A stretch of 41,695 bases of DNA from Enterococcus ratti (GCF_001886195.1 NZ_JXLB01000018.1:1-41695); one strand, 5' to 3'; positions 9,249-19,737 are shown, counted from the first letter of the stretch. Notes: generated by a model from the sequence alone, not told the origin. Numbers and translations are program-made.

Positions 9249-10451
9249 TTAATTTCCAGTTAAAACAGAAGTGGATGAACTTGATTGATCTTCTTTTTGA
9301 CTTGATTCGCTTGAATTATTTACTTGGTCTTCCTCATTTGACGTAGAAGAATCAGATAAGTTATCTGTTTGATTTCTTGAAACTTCTTGTTGTTCTGATT
9401 GATTGTTTGCAGCACTCGTTTGAATCGTTTGTTTGCTTTTTTCATTGCTATCAGTGTAAGGATAAGAAAAAATCCCTACTTCCATATCAATGACTCCTTT
9501 TTCAGTCATCTCTTTTGCAACTTGTGAGTAATAGTTCATCTGACTTGCTAAATTTTGAATATTGACAATCACACGATTTCCATCATTCATATTTAATTGA
9601 ATTAAATTCTTATTATTATCTTTTGGCGTATATTTAATCTCTGAAATTGCCTTTTGCAGTTCTGAAGATAGTTTACTGTATTCTTTTATCAAAGAATTTA
9701 TTTTATTATAATCCGTAAAGTTTTCCAAAATTGGCAAATTCTTTGTTGGATTGTCGGCCTTTTCGTCTAATACTTTTCCATTTTCAAGTACAGGAAAGTA
9801 TTGATCATTTTTCATTACTAAAGCAATTTCTTTATACTCCTTGATATTTAACTGAAATGTATTAATGGACTTAAAATTAAGTTGGGCTGTTTCAATTCTA
9901 GGTTGTTTCTTTTTCAACGTTTCGATGTATTGATTCTTATGCCAATATTGTTTCCAAACATTTCCACCAATCAACAAATGTGTATCTTTGATTACTGTTT
10001 GACTGGGAATTGCCTCATTTCCCAAAATACTTATTTTCTGCAATCGACTGTAAGGAGAAACATAATAAATCAAAAAAATTAACGGTATGCTCAAAATCGT
10101 GATAATGAAAACAAGTCTGCGATATAAAACTTTATTTCTTTGATTTTTTAGATTAGGAAGTCGATTTAAAAAAGAACCATTGTATGGACTCCCTGTTTTG
10201 AACTGTTTAATTTTTTCAAATGGTTTAGTTACTTCTTTTTCAGGGGGGTTAGAGACTTTTATTTTATCATCCGTCTGTTCTATTTGGTCAATAGGATGAA
10301 GGAAGGCTTCTTTTTGATCAACATTTTCATTTTTGCCACCTTCTTTTCCATGCTCTGCTAAATATTTCTGGTTGGCTTTTTGCCAAGGTGTGAGAGATTT
10401 TTTATTTGCAGTTTGTTTTGAAAGATTATTCGGCTTTTTTTTCTTACCCAC
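9249..10451 (-). CDS. divIB: Division protein DivIB/FtsQ
   Basis: Bitopic membrane protein of the DivIB-FtsL-DivIC complex that controls septal peptidoglycan synthesis. It has a long, lysine-rich cytoplasmic N-terminus (1-110), one transmembrane helix (about 112-131), a POTRA domain (about 135-205, RLQKISILGNEAIPSQTV), the beta domain to about 335, and an external low-complexity tail of S, Q, N, E and D (about 335-400). The start codon is GTG, preceded by AAGGTGG. The gene follows murG, as expected in enterococci. The long polar tail is typical of enterococcal and lactobacillary DivIB, but its function is not known. Confidence 0.95.
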   Translation of the reverse strand: MGKKKKPNNLSKQTANKKSLTPWQKANQKYLAEHGKEGGKNENVDQKEAFLHPIDQIEQTDDKIKVSNPPEKEVTKPFEKIKQFKTGSPYNGSFLNRLPNLKNQRNKVLYRRLVFIITILSIPLIFLIYYVSPYSRLQKISILGNEAIPSQTVIKDTHLLIGGNVWKQYWHKNQYIETLKKKQPRIETAQLNFKSINTFQLNIKEYKEIALVMKNDQYFPVLENGKVLDEKADNPTKNLPILENFTDYNKINSLIKEYSKLSSELQKAISEIKYTPKDNNKNLIQLNMNDGNRVIVNIQNLASQMNYYSQVAKEMTEKGVIDMEVGIFSYPYTDSNEKSKQTIQTSAANNQSEQQEVSRNQTDNLSDSSTSNEEDQVNNSSESSQKEDQSSSSTSVLTGN

Positions 10452-10466
10452 AAAGACAGCCCACCT

Positions 10467-11552
10467 TTACTTTTGAATTAATGTTCCTACCAATTGGTAC
10501 ATTCGGTCAGAGGCATCTATAATTCCCTGCTTTTTAGCCGCAATAGACATTTGTTTTTGCAATGCGTCGTCTGACATAATTTCTTCAATTGCAAGTTTTA
10601 ACGTTTTACCATCTAATTCATCATCTTTAATCATTTTTGCAGCCTTTGCATTAACTAAACTCAATGCATTTTTTGTTTGATGATCATTCGTCACATAAGG
10701 ACTTGGAATTAAGATAGATGGTAAACCTAAAGCCGTCAATTCTGCAATAGAAGTAGCTCCTGCTCTTGAGATCAACAAATCACATGAAGCCATGACCTCT
10801 GCCATATTACTGATATAAGGTTGGATACTTATATTAGCAGCAGATGTTACTTTTTCTTTAATTGCCTGATAGTACCGTTCACCTGACGCATAAAGAATTT
10901 GATATGCAGGATGTCCAACAGCCGTTAGAAGCTCAGTAACTGCTTGATTTATTTTCAGTGCTCCTTGACTTCCTCCAAAAATCAAAACTGTTTTTTTCTC
11001 CGGATCAAGCCCAAAATTTTCTAAAATTCGTGAGCGATTCATATTTGCTACTTCTTGTGCACGTGGATTTCCAATTAAAACTGATTTTTCTTTTGGAAAA
11101 AATGGGGCAGCATCTTTGAATGAAAGAGCCACACGATCAACGTAACGACTTAAAAATTTATTAGTGACTCCGGGCACACTGTTTTGTTCATGAATAATCG
11201 TAGGAATTGCCAATTTGGAAGCTGCATATACCACAGCACCAGAAACATAGCCGCCAGTTCCGATCACCACATCTGGTTGAAAATTTTTTAAGATTTTTTT
11301 GGCTTCATAAATACTTTTCAAAAAGAGGTGAATAGTCTTAATATTATATAAAGAAAGCTTTCGCTGAAATCCTTGGATTTCTAACGTACGAAATGGAATT
11401 CCCGTCTCAGGAATAATCTTATTTTCTAGCCCTCTTTTCGCCCCGACATACATAAAATCAGGATTCAGTTCTTTTTTTTTCACATAATTCACAAAGGCTA
11501 ATGCCGGATAGATGTGTCCGCCAGTTCCGCCGCCTGTAACCAAAATTTTCAT
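10467..11552 (-). CDS. murG: UDP-GlcNAc transferase MurG
   Basis: GT28 glycosyltransferase that adds GlcNAc to lipid I to make lipid II on the inner membrane face. The N-terminal glycine-rich loop [14 protein letters not shown], the second conserved loop ([12 protein letters not shown]), the C-terminal GGSQGA loop and the donor-binding stretch ([15 protein letters not shown]) are all visible. Length of 361 residues is standard. The ribosome binding site is weak (GAGCGAG), so translation may depend on coupling to murD 25 nt upstream. Confidence 0.98.
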   Translation of the reverse strand: MKILVTGGGTGGHIYPALAFVNYVKKKELNPDFMYVGAKRGLENKIIPETGIPFRTLEIQGFQRKLSLYNIKTIHLFLKSIYEAKKILKNFQPDVVIGTGGYVSGAVVYAASKLAIPTIIHEQNSVPGVTNKFLSRYVDRVALSFKDAAPFFPKEKSVLIGNPRAQEVANMNRSRILENFGLDPEKKTVLIFGGSQGALKINQAVTELLTAVGHPAYQILYASGERYYQAIKEKVTSAANISIQPYISNMAEVMASCDLLISRAGATSIAELTALGLPSILIPSPYVTNDHQTKNALSLVNAKAAKMIKDDELDGKTLKLAIEEIMSDDALQKQMSIAAKKQGIIDASDRMYQLVGTLIQK

Positions 11553-11577
11553 TTGTTCTCGCTCGTTTCTACTTTTT

Positions 11578-12939
11578 CTATTTTCGTTTATTTACAGCGT
11601 CCATAAAACGTTCGCCTCTAACTTCAAAATTAGGATATTGATCCCAGCTAGCGTTAGCAGGCGACAATAAGATTGAATCTCCTTTGTTACTTAAGTCCAA
11701 TGCAATCGGTACAGCTGATTCGGCATTTTCAACTACCTTAATAACAGAAATACCTGCTTTCTTTCCTGCTTCTCGTAATTTTGTCTTTGTCTCGCCAAAA
11801 ACAATTAAGGCTTTAATTCCTCTTAAAGAAGGAATGAGTTCATCAAATGAATTGCCACGATCAAGACCACCCGCAATCAAAACTAATTTTTCTAAAGAAA
11901 AACCACTTAAAGCCATTTTTGTTGCTAGAATGTTTGTGGCTTTTGAATCATTATAAAATTTTCGTCCTTGAACTTCACCGACGTACTGTGTTCGGTGAGG
12001 TACGCCATGAAAAAGCTGCAACGTTTTTTTGATCACTTCATTAGAAACACCATAAAGTTTTGCAACTGAAATAGCCACTAAAGCATTCTCAACATTATGT
12101 GAACCGGGTACACCTAATTCTGCAATGTCCATAATTTTTTCTTGATTATAAAAAATACCGTCGGCTAATGAATACGTACCTACAGTTAATTTCTGTTGAT
12201 TTGCAAACGGTAAAACGGTTGCTTTGGTCTTTTTACTTAATTCTCTCAATTTTTCTTGATTCCAGTTTAAGATTAAGTAATCCACCTTAGTCATGTTTTG
12301 TTGTAAACGCCATTTGGCTTTAATATATTCTTTTCTTGTTTTATGGTAGTCCAGATGTGCTTCATAAATATTGGTTATGGCTGCGATGTGAGGATGAAAA
12401 TCCGTAATTCCCATTAATTGAAAACTTGACAGTTCCATAACAATTGTATCGTCCATTTTCGCTTCTTGGGCTACCGTACTAGCTGGATAACCAATATTTC
12501 CAGCTAATCGTGCTGTTCCGGGTAATTGTCCGGCATTTAATAACAAACCCGTCATCGTTGTAGTCGTTGTTTTTCCATTTGTTCCAGTAATCCCAATAAT
12601 TGGACATTCCGCTACCTCGTAAGCTAGTTCCACTTCCGTAATTACCGGAATATCCAGTTCTTGTGCTTTTAAGACAAAAGGATGACTGTAAGAAATTCCC
12701 GGATTCTTAACTATCAAAGAAAAGTCTTCATCTAGTAGTTCAATCGGATGACTGCCAGCAATCACTTTGATTCCTAATGACAACAATTCTTGTGCTTCTG
12801 AGTTTTCGTCAAAAGGTTTGCCGTCATTAACAGTGACAAGTGCGCCCAATTCATGTAATAATTTGGCCGCACTAAATCCACTCTTTGCTAATCCAAGAAC
12901 AAGAACTTTTTTATTTACATATGTTGAAATTTTTTTCAT
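11578..12939 (-). CDS. murD: UDP-MurNAc-L-Ala:D-Glu ligase MurD
   Basis: ATP-dependent ligase that adds D-glutamate to UDP-MurNAc-L-alanine in the cytoplasm. The N-terminal nucleotide-sugar fold starts [16 protein letters not shown]. The central ATP loop is [13 protein letters not shown], followed by the Mur-ligase residues around [11 protein letters not shown]. The C-terminal domain contains NDSKATN and [21 protein letters not shown]. Length of 453 residues is normal. The GGAG ribosome binding site overlaps the mraY stop (TAGGAG), so the two are tightly linked. Confidence 0.98.
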   Translation of the reverse strand: MKKISTYVNKKVLVLGLAKSGFSAAKLLHELGALVTVNDGKPFDENSEAQELLSLGIKVIAGSHPIELLDEDFSLIVKNPGISYSHPFVLKAQELDIPVITEVELAYEVAECPIIGITGTNGKTTTTTMTGLLLNAGQLPGTARLAGNIGYPASTVAQEAKMDDTIVMELSSFQLMGITDFHPHIAAITNIYEAHLDYHKTRKEYIKAKWRLQQNMTKVDYLILNWNQEKLRELSKKTKATVLPFANQQKLTVGTYSLADGIFYNQEKIMDIAELGVPGSHNVENALVAISVAKLYGVSNEVIKKTLQLFHGVPHRTQYVGEVQGRKFYNDSKATNILATKMALSGFSLEKLVLIAGGLDRGNSFDELIPSLRGIKALIVFGETKTKLREAGKKAGISVIKVVENAESAVPIALDLSNKGDSILLSPANASWDQYPNFEVRGERFMDAVNKRK

Positions 12940-12952
12940 TTTCTGTCATCTC

Positions 12953-13915
12953 CTACCAAATGAACCATAATGTTATTAAAGCCATCACACTACTTACGAA
13001 CCAAAAAACAATGTCAATCTTCCATTCCGACCAGCCACACATTTCAAAATGGTGATGGATCGGAGACATTTTAAAGATACGTTTTCCTGTTAATTTAAAA
13101 GAAGTCACTTGCAACATAACACTGGCAGTTTCCATCACATAAATCAAACCAATCAATAATAAAGTCCATTCCTGATTTAACATGATAGAAATAGCCGCCA
13201 ATAATCCACCTAGCGCAAGAGAGCCAACATCTCCCATAAAAATTTTAGCTGGTTTGCGATTGTAAACAAAAAATCCCAGCAAACCACCAAGTACACTCAA
13301 ACAGACAATTAATACATCATACTGTTTTTGATGCCAAGCAATAATCCCATATGCTGCAAAAGAAATACTCCCCAAGCCTGCTACCAAGCCATCAATACCA
13401 TCTGTTAAATTTACAGCATTTGAAAAACCAACCAACCAAAAAAGAACAAATCCGCCATAAATCAGGCCAAGAGGAAACTCAATTCCAAAAAAATTCAACG
13501 TACCTGGATATCCTTCCCAACGATAAACTACATAAAAAATAATCCCACCAACAATTTGTCCGATCAATTTCTGCTTAGAATTTAATCCCATATTGCGCTT
13601 TTTAAAAATTTTAATAAAGTCGTCTAAAAAACCAATCGCACCATATAAAGCTAGAACAAACAATAAGATGAAAAGAGTAGGCGTTAATTGATGTTGCCAA
13701 GCGCCAACCCAAATTCCCGTCACTATTGTGGCAACTAAAAACACCAATCCTCCCATTGTAGGTGTCCCTGCTTTCACATTATGCCATTGCGGACCTTCTT
13801 CACGAATCGCCTGCCCATGTTTTTTCATTTGAAAATACCCAATAAATAGTGGCATTGCTGCAATAGTCATTGCACAACTGCTAACAATAGGAAGTAATGC
13901 TTGTGTCCACTCCAT
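12953..13915 (-). CDS. mraY: Phospho-MurNAc-pentapeptide transferase MraY
   Basis: Polytopic membrane enzyme that transfers phospho-MurNAc-pentapeptide to undecaprenyl phosphate to make lipid I. The sequence has about ten hydrophobic helices. It carries the conserved Asp pair in GFLDDFIKIFKKRNMGL, the NLTDGIDGL motif and the C-terminal HHHFE motif (SPIHHHFEMCGW). Length of 320 residues is typical. The ATG is preceded by AGGAGAG. It sits between the PBP gene and murD, the standard dcw position. Confidence 0.98.
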   Translation of the reverse strand: MEWTQALLPIVSSCAMTIAAMPLFIGYFQMKKHGQAIREEGPQWHNVKAGTPTMGGLVFLVATIVTGIWVGAWQHQLTPTLFILLFVLALYGAIGFLDDFIKIFKKRNMGLNSKQKLIGQIVGGIIFYVVYRWEGYPGTLNFFGIEFPLGLIYGGFVLFWLVGFSNAVNLTDGIDGLVAGLGSISFAAYGIIAWHQKQYDVLIVCLSVLGGLLGFFVYNRKPAKIFMGDVGSLALGGLLAAISIMLNQEWTLLLIGLIYVMETASVMLQVTSFKLTGKRIFKMSPIHHHFEMCGWSEWKIDIVFWFVSSVMALITLWFIW

Positions 13916-13939
13916 GCTCTTTTCTCTCCTAATTCTTTC

Positions 13940-16132
13940 TTATTCTTCTAATGTAAAACTTAATTTACTCTCGGTAATTTTTTTATACGGTGCTAAACTT
14001 TGTTCTTTACAGTACCCATTCCCGTGGAAAATAACTTCAATGTCTAAAATTTTCCCTAATTTCATGATATCTGCTTTAGACCAGCCCGTGACATCAGGCA
14101 TTAATTTTTCGCCACCCGTATATAAAATGAGTTTTTCACCAGCAATCAATTGATCACCATTTACTGTAGATTGCTTTTCAACTTTTTTGCCGTCTCCGAT
14201 AACAACCGGTTGCAGCCCACTTTTTTGAGCATCTGCCGCAGCAACATTAACATTTAAATTGCGGTAATCAGCTACCGTAACTTTCTCTGTATTTGCTTGT
14301 ATTTCATGCTCTTCTTCACTTTCTTTAAAATCCATTGCACGTTTCATCAACGGATTAGCTATTTTTGCCAAGGCCATCCGATCATACGTTTTTGGATGTT
14401 TCATTGTAAGGTATAAAACATAGTCTGGATTTTCTGATGGAACCATTTCTACAATTGAGTACAAATAAGCCGTATCACCTATTTGATAGCCCCCTTTATC
14501 AGAAGCAATCTGTGCAGTACCCGTCTTTGCCGAGACATTGTAACCAGGTACACTGTAAACGCCGTAAGCACTCCCATAGTTTTCACTTTCAACGACGTCC
14601 CTCATGTATTCACGTACTTTTTCAGTCGTTTCTTTTGAAAATGGATGCCCCAGTACTTCTGTTTGTGTCGTACGTACTTTGCCAGTCACAGGATCGACAA
14701 TCTTACTTATATAACGAGGCTGGATCATCGTTCCATTGTTGGCAACAGAAGTAAAAGCTTTCATCATTTGAAAGTTTGTTACACCTATTGCTTGTCCATA
14801 CGCACTCATGGCCCGGTCAACGATATTTTCCGTTGGCAAACCTCCAGTTACTTCATCATCTAAACCAGAGTGTGTACTTTGCCCAAATCCAAGTTTTTGA
14901 AGATAGTTATACCAAACTCCTCCCATTCGCTGTTCAAGCATAACCATTCCGACATTACTTGACCATGAAAGAGCTTGTCGCATCGTAAGTATGCCTTTTT
15001 TTCCATAATCATGGTCATTAATCGTCGCATCAGCAACTTTTATTTTTCCTGATTGATAGGTTTCATTTTCATTAAATTTTCCTTCTTCAATGGCTGCAGC
15101 TGTCGTAAATACTTTCATTGTAGACCCCGGTTCATAACTATCTTGAATCAAGAAATTACGCCACACTGCATCTTTACCAGTCAAACCTTCCATAGTTTCT
15201 GGGTTAAATGTAGGACGTTGTCCCATCGCTAAAATTTCACCCGTTTTTGCTTTCATTAAAACTGCCGTCAACTCTTCTGGTTCGTATTCTTTATTGACTT
15301 GATCCATTAAAGTCTCTAAATAACTTTGCAAGCGACTATCTAAAGTCGTATAAACATCCTGTCCATCTACTGCTTTAATTTCTTCTGCTACCGTACCCGG
15401 CAGAGGATTTTGGTAGTTGTCTTTTTGATAAACGATTTTACCATTTTTTCCACTTAATATATCATTATAAGCTGCTTCTAATCCCAATTTACCTACCAAT
15501 CCTTTTTCATCTTTATCTGGAACAGCATAGCCAATAAAATGAGAAGAAAATACGCCATTAGGATACATACGATCTGGATGATTTTCAAAATACAGCCCTA
15601 CGATACCAGCTTGTTTCATCTCTGCTTCAATCGTTTGTTTGGTTTCCTGACTAATATTTTTTCCATAACTGCCAAATTCTACTTGATACAACTTTTTCTT
15701 TGCACCGTTTTCTAAAATCTTCAATGCTTCACTTTTATCAATAGAAAGATTCTTATTTAAAATTTCTGCGATCTTATTAAAGTTTTTTTCTTCCGCGTAT
15801 AATTTCTTATTACCAGAAGTATATGTTTTTGAAAGAATTGCTTTAATTGAATAAGACGTCGCATCTTCTGCCAAGGCAACTCCGTTACGATCATAAATAG
15901 TGCCGCGCTTTGCTTTTACTACTTCACTACCTTTGTAAAGCTGCTCTGTTTTTTCTGCTAAAGAGGTACCTGCAACGTGACCGCCAATTACGATATAAGA
16001 AAAACGAACGGCAAATAAAAAGAACAATCCAATACTCGTAGCAAATAAAATAATACCTACTTTTTTGCGATTGTTCATCGGATTTAGATTTTTCTTTTCC
16101 ATAAACCGCCGGAATTTATTTTTAAGACTCAT
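13940..16132 (-). CDS. pbpC: Class B PBP with PASTA domains (PBP2x type)
   Basis: Septal transpeptidase that cross-links peptidoglycan as partner of FtsW. It has a short cytoplasmic tail, one signal-anchor helix (about residues 24-46) and the PBP dimerisation domain with RGTIYDRNG near residue 76. The transpeptidase domain shows catalytic S337 in STMK, the SSN motif at 391-393 and KTGT at 536-539. Two C-terminal PASTA-like repeats run from about residue 610 to 730. This is the PBP2x/PbpC form found in the dcw cluster of enterococci and streptococci. The ATG follows the ftsL stop directly (TAAATG). The symbol pbpC follows enterococcal usage; pbpX is also used. Confidence 0.95.
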   Translation of the reverse strand: MSLKNKFRRFMEKKNLNPMNNRKKVGIILFATSIGLFFLFAVRFSYIVIGGHVAGTSLAEKTEQLYKGSEVVKAKRGTIYDRNGVALAEDATSYSIKAILSKTYTSGNKKLYAEEKNFNKIAEILNKNLSIDKSEALKILENGAKKKLYQVEFGSYGKNISQETKQTIEAEMKQAGIVGLYFENHPDRMYPNGVFSSHFIGYAVPDKDEKGLVGKLGLEAAYNDILSGKNGKIVYQKDNYQNPLPGTVAEEIKAVDGQDVYTTLDSRLQSYLETLMDQVNKEYEPEELTAVLMKAKTGEILAMGQRPTFNPETMEGLTGKDAVWRNFLIQDSYEPGSTMKVFTTAAAIEEGKFNENETYQSGKIKVADATINDHDYGKKGILTMRQALSWSSNVGMVMLEQRMGGVWYNYLQKLGFGQSTHSGLDDEVTGGLPTENIVDRAMSAYGQAIGVTNFQMMKAFTSVANNGTMIQPRYISKIVDPVTGKVRTTQTEVLGHPFSKETTEKVREYMRDVVESENYGSAYGVYSVPGYNVSAKTGTAQIASDKGGYQIGDTAYLYSIVEMVPSENPDYVLYLTMKHPKTYDRMALAKIANPLMKRAMDFKESEEEHEIQANTEKVTVADYRNLNVNVAAADAQKSGLQPVVIGDGKKVEKQSTVNGDQLIAGEKLILYTGGEKLMPDVTGWSKADIMKLGKILDIEVIFHGNGYCKEQSLAPYKKITESKLSFTLEE

Positions 16133-16528
16133 TTACTTCACTTTCCTTAAATTGTCATCATTGATTGATAACCCTTTTTCTTCTGCGATTTTTTTAATTC
16201 GATCAGTACGAGACAATTCATTTTTTTCTTGTACTAAACTTGTTTTTTCTTGATTTTTCTCAGTGATCTCTGCTTGAATCGTTGTAATTGCTTTTTCCAC
16301 TCCACTGATATTCGTACGCAACATGACTGTTAGCACGCATAACGCAATAACCGAAAGAATAATACTCACTACAGCCAATTTTTCTAAATTAGAAATATGC
16401 TTTAAGTGCGAAGCCGATGACGAAGAAAGAATAGTTTTTTGATCTGAATCTGGCAATTGTTGTTGCGACTGATCAACCATTTCGGGTAAATCATAGGGAT
16501 ATTCTTGTATTTTTTTTAATTCTGCCAT
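16133..16528 (-). CDS. ftsL: Division protein FtsL
   Basis: Small bitopic division protein that forms a coiled-coil trimer with DivIB and DivIC. The cytoplasmic N-terminus of about 48 residues is followed by one transmembrane helix (about 50-72, LAVVSIILSVIALCVLTVML). An external coiled coil (about 75-115) ends in the conserved DRIKKIAEEKGLS segment. Sequence identity within the family is low, so the call rests on size, topology and position between rsmH and the PBP gene. GAGGAG precedes the ATG. Confidence 0.93.
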   Translation of the reverse strand: MAELKKIQEYPYDLPEMVDQSQQQLPDSDQKTILSSSSASHLKHISNLEKLAVVSIILSVIALCVLTVMLRTNISGVEKAITTIQAEITEKNQEKTSLVQEKNELSRTDRIKKIAEEKGLSINDDNLRKVK

Positions 16529-16532
16529 TACT

Positions 16533-17492
16533 CTACTCCTCTTTCACTCTTATTTTTTCAGCTATTCGCAACTTTGCACTGCGGGATCGATTATTTTCAG
16601 ATAGTTCTTTTTCAGATGGGAGAATCGGTTTTTTATTAATCACTTTTAATTCCGGTTGAAATTCTTCTGGAATAACAGGAAGCCCCGGCGGTAAATCTTG
16701 AACCGTACTATATTCTTTAAACGTATTTTTTACAATACGATCTTCCAACGAATGAAAGGTAATCACACTAATTCTTCCATTCATTTTTAAAAGACGAATC
16801 GCTTGCTCTAATGAAGCTTCTTCTGCTCCTAATTCATCATTTACAGCAATGCGCACTGCTTGAAAAATGCGTTTAGCAGGATGTCCGCCCTTTCTTCTAG
16901 CAGGAGCAGGAATCGCATCTTTAATGACTGTCACCAATTCTCCCGTTGTTTTGATGGGATGAATTTTTCGAACTCGTTCGATCTCTCGAGCAATTTGCTT
17001 TGAAAATTTTTCTTCACCATAACGAAAGAAAATTTTTACTAATTCGTTGTAAGTATATTCATTGATTACCTGATAAGCCGATAAAGATGATGATTGATCC
17101 ATACGCATATCTAAAGGCGCATCTTGATGATAACTAAATCCCCTTGCAGCTTCATCCAATTGTGGAGAAGAAACACCTAAATCATATAAAATACCATCTA
17201 CTTGAACGACATATTTTTTTAACTTTTTTTCTAGCTCTCGAAAATTGGCTTTAATAAACGTAACCATACCTTTTTCAATGTACGGAGCTAACCGTATTTT
17301 TGCGTGATCGATTGCTTGTTGATCTTGATCAAAAGCATAAAGATGCCCATTCAAACTTAACTGGCTCAATAAATATTCGCTATGTCCGGCACCGCCGAGT
17401 GTACAGTCCACATAAACGCCATCCGGTTTGATGTTCAATCCATCTACCGTCTCTTTCAACATGACTGTATAGTGTTGAAATGTTTCAGTCAT
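16533..17492 (-). CDS. rsmH: 16S rRNA m4C1402 methyltransferase RsmH (MraW)
   Basis: SAM-dependent methyltransferase that makes N4-methylcytidine at position 1402 of 16S rRNA. The SAM-binding [10 protein letters not shown] motif, the [13 protein letters not shown] motif and the C-terminal [13 protein letters not shown] motif are present. I place the start at the ATG giving [12 protein letters not shown] (319 residues), because GAGG lies 7 nt upstream. A longer frame to 17528 would overlap mraZ and has no ribosome binding site. The gap to mraZ is about 20 nt. Confidence 0.97.
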   Translation of the reverse strand: MTETFQHYTVMLKETVDGLNIKPDGVYVDCTLGGAGHSEYLLSQLSLNGHLYAFDQDQQAIDHAKIRLAPYIEKGMVTFIKANFRELEKKLKKYVVQVDGILYDLGVSSPQLDEAARGFSYHQDAPLDMRMDQSSSLSAYQVINEYTYNELVKIFFRYGEEKFSKQIAREIERVRKIHPIKTTGELVTVIKDAIPAPARRKGGHPAKRIFQAVRIAVNDELGAEEASLEQAIRLLKMNGRISVITFHSLEDRIVKNTFKEYSTVQDLPPGLPVIPEEFQPELKVINKKPILPSEKELSENNRSRSAKLRIAEKIRVKEE

Positions 17493-17511
17493 AGTCAGCC
17501 TCTTCCTATCC

Positions 17512-17943
17512 TTATAGTCCAAAATCAATCATATTTTCAGCAATTTCATCAAAGCTTTCCGCTGCTTGCTCAGAAAATTCTTGCCAACGTGCCTCATCCC
17601 AAATTTCGATGCGATTTGAGACACCGATCACCACACACTCTTTCGTCAAAGCAGCATAATTTCTTAATGTGCTGGGAAGGTTGATTCGTCCTTGTCTATC
17701 TAATTCACATTCAGTGGCTGCCGAGTAAAAAAAACGCACAAAAGTTCGAGCATCTTTTTTAGCTAAAGGCATGTCGTTTAGTTTCGTTTCCAGATTTGTC
17801 CATTCACTCTTAGGATAGCCAAAAAGACAACCATCTAATCCTCGAGTTACAACAAACCGCTCGCCTAATTCTTCACGAAGTTTAGAAGGTACGATCATGC
17901 GACCTTTTGCATCAATTGTATGTCGATACTCGCCCATGAACAT
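17512..17943 (-). CDS. mraZ: MraZ, transcriptional regulator of the dcw cluster
   Basis: AbrB/SpoVT-fold DNA-binding protein, first gene of the classical dcw cluster and known in other bacteria to bind tandem repeats upstream of its own promoter. The two swapped-hairpin motifs are seen as [15 protein letters not shown] in the N-terminal half and [14 protein letters not shown] in the C-terminal half. Length of 143 residues is normal. A strong GGAGG ribosome binding site supports the ATG of [13 protein letters not shown] repeats lie just upstream and are annotated separately. Confidence 0.97.
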   Translation of the reverse strand: MFMGEYRHTIDAKGRMIVPSKLREELGERFVVTRGLDGCLFGYPKSEWTNLETKLNDMPLAKKDARTFVRFFYSAATECELDRQGRINLPSTLRNYAALTKECVVIGVSNRIEIWDEARWQEFSEQAAESFDEIAENMIDFGL

Positions 17944-17981
17944 TCAAATTACCTCCGTTCCTCCACTAACTAAAGTTAGTC

Positions 17982-18008
17982 TACCACAATCCCCCACTTT
18001 CTACCACC
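17982..18008 (-). promoter_or_regulatory. Triple GTGG boxes, probable MraZ operator
   Basis: On the minus strand GTGGTAGAAA, GTGGGGGATT and GTGGTAGACT follow one another. The complementary CCAC lies at 17984, 17994 and 18004, an exact 10-bp period. A fourth GTGG lies closer to the gene. MraZ proteins of E. coli and Mycoplasma bind short G-rich repeats spaced about one helical turn upstream of mraZ. Assignment here is by analogy. Confidence 0.7.
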
Positions 18009-18059
18009 TTTTATGGAAAATCAGAGAATAACTTTTTCATTAATAAAAAATTTTTTAAG

Positions 18060-18105
18060 AATCAAGCTGTAAAAAGACTTTTTAAAGTTTTTTTACAGCT
18101 TGATT
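18060..18105 (-). terminator. Terminator between the DUF3397 gene and mraZ
   Basis: The arms AATCAAGCTGTAAAAA (18060-18075) and TTTTTACAGCTTGATT (18090-18105) form a 16-bp stem with a small loop. It lies just after the stop of the upstream membrane-protein gene and ahead of the mraZ promoter region. The U tail is AT-rich but interrupted on both strands. Confidence 0.75.
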
Positions 18106-18114
18106 GGCTTTTTA

Positions 18115-18483
18115 TCAAAGATAAGAGAGGAAATTTAAAACAATCAGTACAAGATAACAAGCACTAGTTAACAGAAAAGCTAACCGCCACGTCATTTTTA
18201 AATAACGAGAATAAACAATTTCATCATAGTAATAAGCTTGAAAAACGGCAATACAAATGGCCATCAATAAAATAGAAATCATAAAAAAAGGCAGAAAAGA
18301 AAGCTTCGTAGCACTTCGTGTCAAAGCATGCATTCCTCCCCATAAAAAGGGAACTGCAAGATCAGGTGCTTTGATTTTAAATCGACGGTCTAGTGAAAAT
18401 AATTTAACTAAAAAATTGCAGCCAAATAGTACAATTGCTGGAAAAATATACCAAAATAAAACAAGCGGGGTAAAAGTGCCCAT
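18115..18483 (-). CDS. DUF3397-like four-helix membrane protein
   Basis: A 122-residue, very hydrophobic protein with about four predicted helices (roughly 6-26, 40-52, 61-80 and 98-120) and a short basic loop (LDRRFKIK). Size, topology and position directly ahead of mraZ match the DUF3397 family found in lactobacilli, listeriae and enterococci. No biochemical role is known for that family. GGAG lies upstream of the ATG. A strong hairpin separates it from mraZ, so it is probably transcribed apart from the dcw operon. Confidence 0.75.
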   Translation of the reverse strand: MGTFTPLVLFWYIFPAIVLFGCNFLVKLFSLDRRFKIKAPDLAVPFLWGGMHALTRSATKLSFLPFFMISILLMAICIAVFQAYYYDEIVYSRYLKMTWRLAFLLTSACYLVLIVLNFLSYL

Positions 18484-18674
18484 CTGACAAAAACTCCTTT
18501 TTATAGTTGCTTTAAGTATATCTTACATATTTTACACAACTATTTCATTTATTTTAAATTTATAAAATTTTCTGCTATTTATGTTTTGGGTACAGCTTCT
18601 TTCACTCATCCATTGTTTCTTACTTTTGAACAACTAACACAAACCCTTTTACTGTCTTCTAATCGGATATTCGT

Positions 18675-18710
18675 TATAATAAAAGAGATAAAAGTTTAGG
18701 AGGTTTAAGG
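18675..18710 (+). promoter_or_regulatory. -10 element and ribosome binding site of the corA gene
   Basis: A perfect TATAAT lies at 18675-18680, with no good -35 at 17 nt. It is followed by TTAGGAGG about 8 nt before the ATG at 18711. The gene upstream on the other strand starts at 18483, so this 220-nt divergent gap also holds the minus-strand promoter. Confidence 0.6.
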
Positions 18711-19667
18711 ATGATCAAGTATTTTTCTGTCAAAGATCGAAAACTCATTAACACTCAAAAAGAAACAGATGACACAATTTGGTATTGCGTAGAACAGCCA
18801 AATGAAAAAGAGATTCAAAAAATGACCCATCAATTTCAAATTCCGTCTGATTACATCACTTCTATCTTAGATGATGCAGAAAATTCAAGACAAGAAGAAT
18901 TTAATCAGACAACTTTAACCAAACCTGCGTTATTATTATTACAATATCCTTTCCCGAAAACGAGTCCTAGCGGTTATTTTCAAGTAGATACGTATCCTTT
19001 TTCAATTATCGTCACACCTAAAAAAAAGCTTATCACAATTACGAATCATGAACCACTTTTTTTAAAAAAAGTATTCGGTCAAACTTTTGCCGAAAATGAT
19101 TTGCCGATCAATTTAAATATCTTTATGCAGTTACTTTGGCAGATTACTTTTTCATACAATACTTATCTAAAAACCTTACAATCGCAATGTGATGTCTTAG
19201 AAAAACAATTGCGCGTTTCTACAGAAAATAGTCAGTTATATCAAATCATGGATATTCAAAAAAGCTTAGTTTTTTTCAAAGAAGCAACCACTGCCAACTT
19301 AGCGACTTTACAAACTTTAGTAAAGAATAAAACCATTCAAGAAAACCATGCACTAAAAAATCACCTTCATGACGTCATCATTGAAACGGAGCAATCCCGA
19401 ACCACAGCTCGCATTCAATTAAAACTCGTAGAACAAATGAATCAAACTTTTTCAGCTATTATTTCCAACAACCTCAATAATATTATGAAAATTTTAACTT
19501 CTTTAACAATCATCTTAACCATTCCTACAATTATCGGGAGTCTCTATGGAATGAACATCAAACTGCCTATTGCAGAAAGAAATGATGCTTTTTTATGGCT
19601 GATGATACTAATGATTTTTATTAGTATTGCGACGGCTTATTATTTAAAAAAGGGGAAGTTTTTATAA
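18711..19667 (+). CDS. corA: CorA-family magnesium/divalent metal transporter
   Basis: Pentameric channel-type transporter for Mg2+ or related divalent ions in the plasma membrane. It has the family layout: a large cytoplasmic N-terminal alpha/beta funnel (residues 1-250, with long helices around 150-250), two C-terminal transmembrane helices (about 258-278 and 290-312), and the signature YGMN at the end of the first. A positively charged C-terminus (KKGKF) follows. Length of 318 residues is normal. It is transcribed opposite to its neighbours with its own promoter, and is followed by a microprotein gene on the same strand. Confidence 0.95.
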   Translation: MIKYFSVKDRKLINTQKETDDTIWYCVEQPNEKEIQKMTHQFQIPSDYITSILDDAENSRQEEFNQTTLTKPALLLLQYPFPKTSPSGYFQVDTYPFSIIVTPKKKLITITNHEPLFLKKVFGQTFAENDLPINLNIFMQLLWQITFSYNTYLKTLQSQCDVLEKQLRVSTENSQLYQIMDIQKSLVFFKEATTANLATLQTLVKNKTIQENHALKNHLHDVIIETEQSRTTARIQLKLVEQMNQTFSAIISNNLNNIMKILTSLTIILTIPTIIGSLYGMNIKLPIAERNDAFLWLMILMIFISIATAYYLKKGKFL

Positions 19668-19737
19668 CCGTACCTCTTGTGAATAAAAGTAAAAGGAGGT
19701 AAACTGAAGATAACTAAAAAATTTTGAGGTAAAAATT

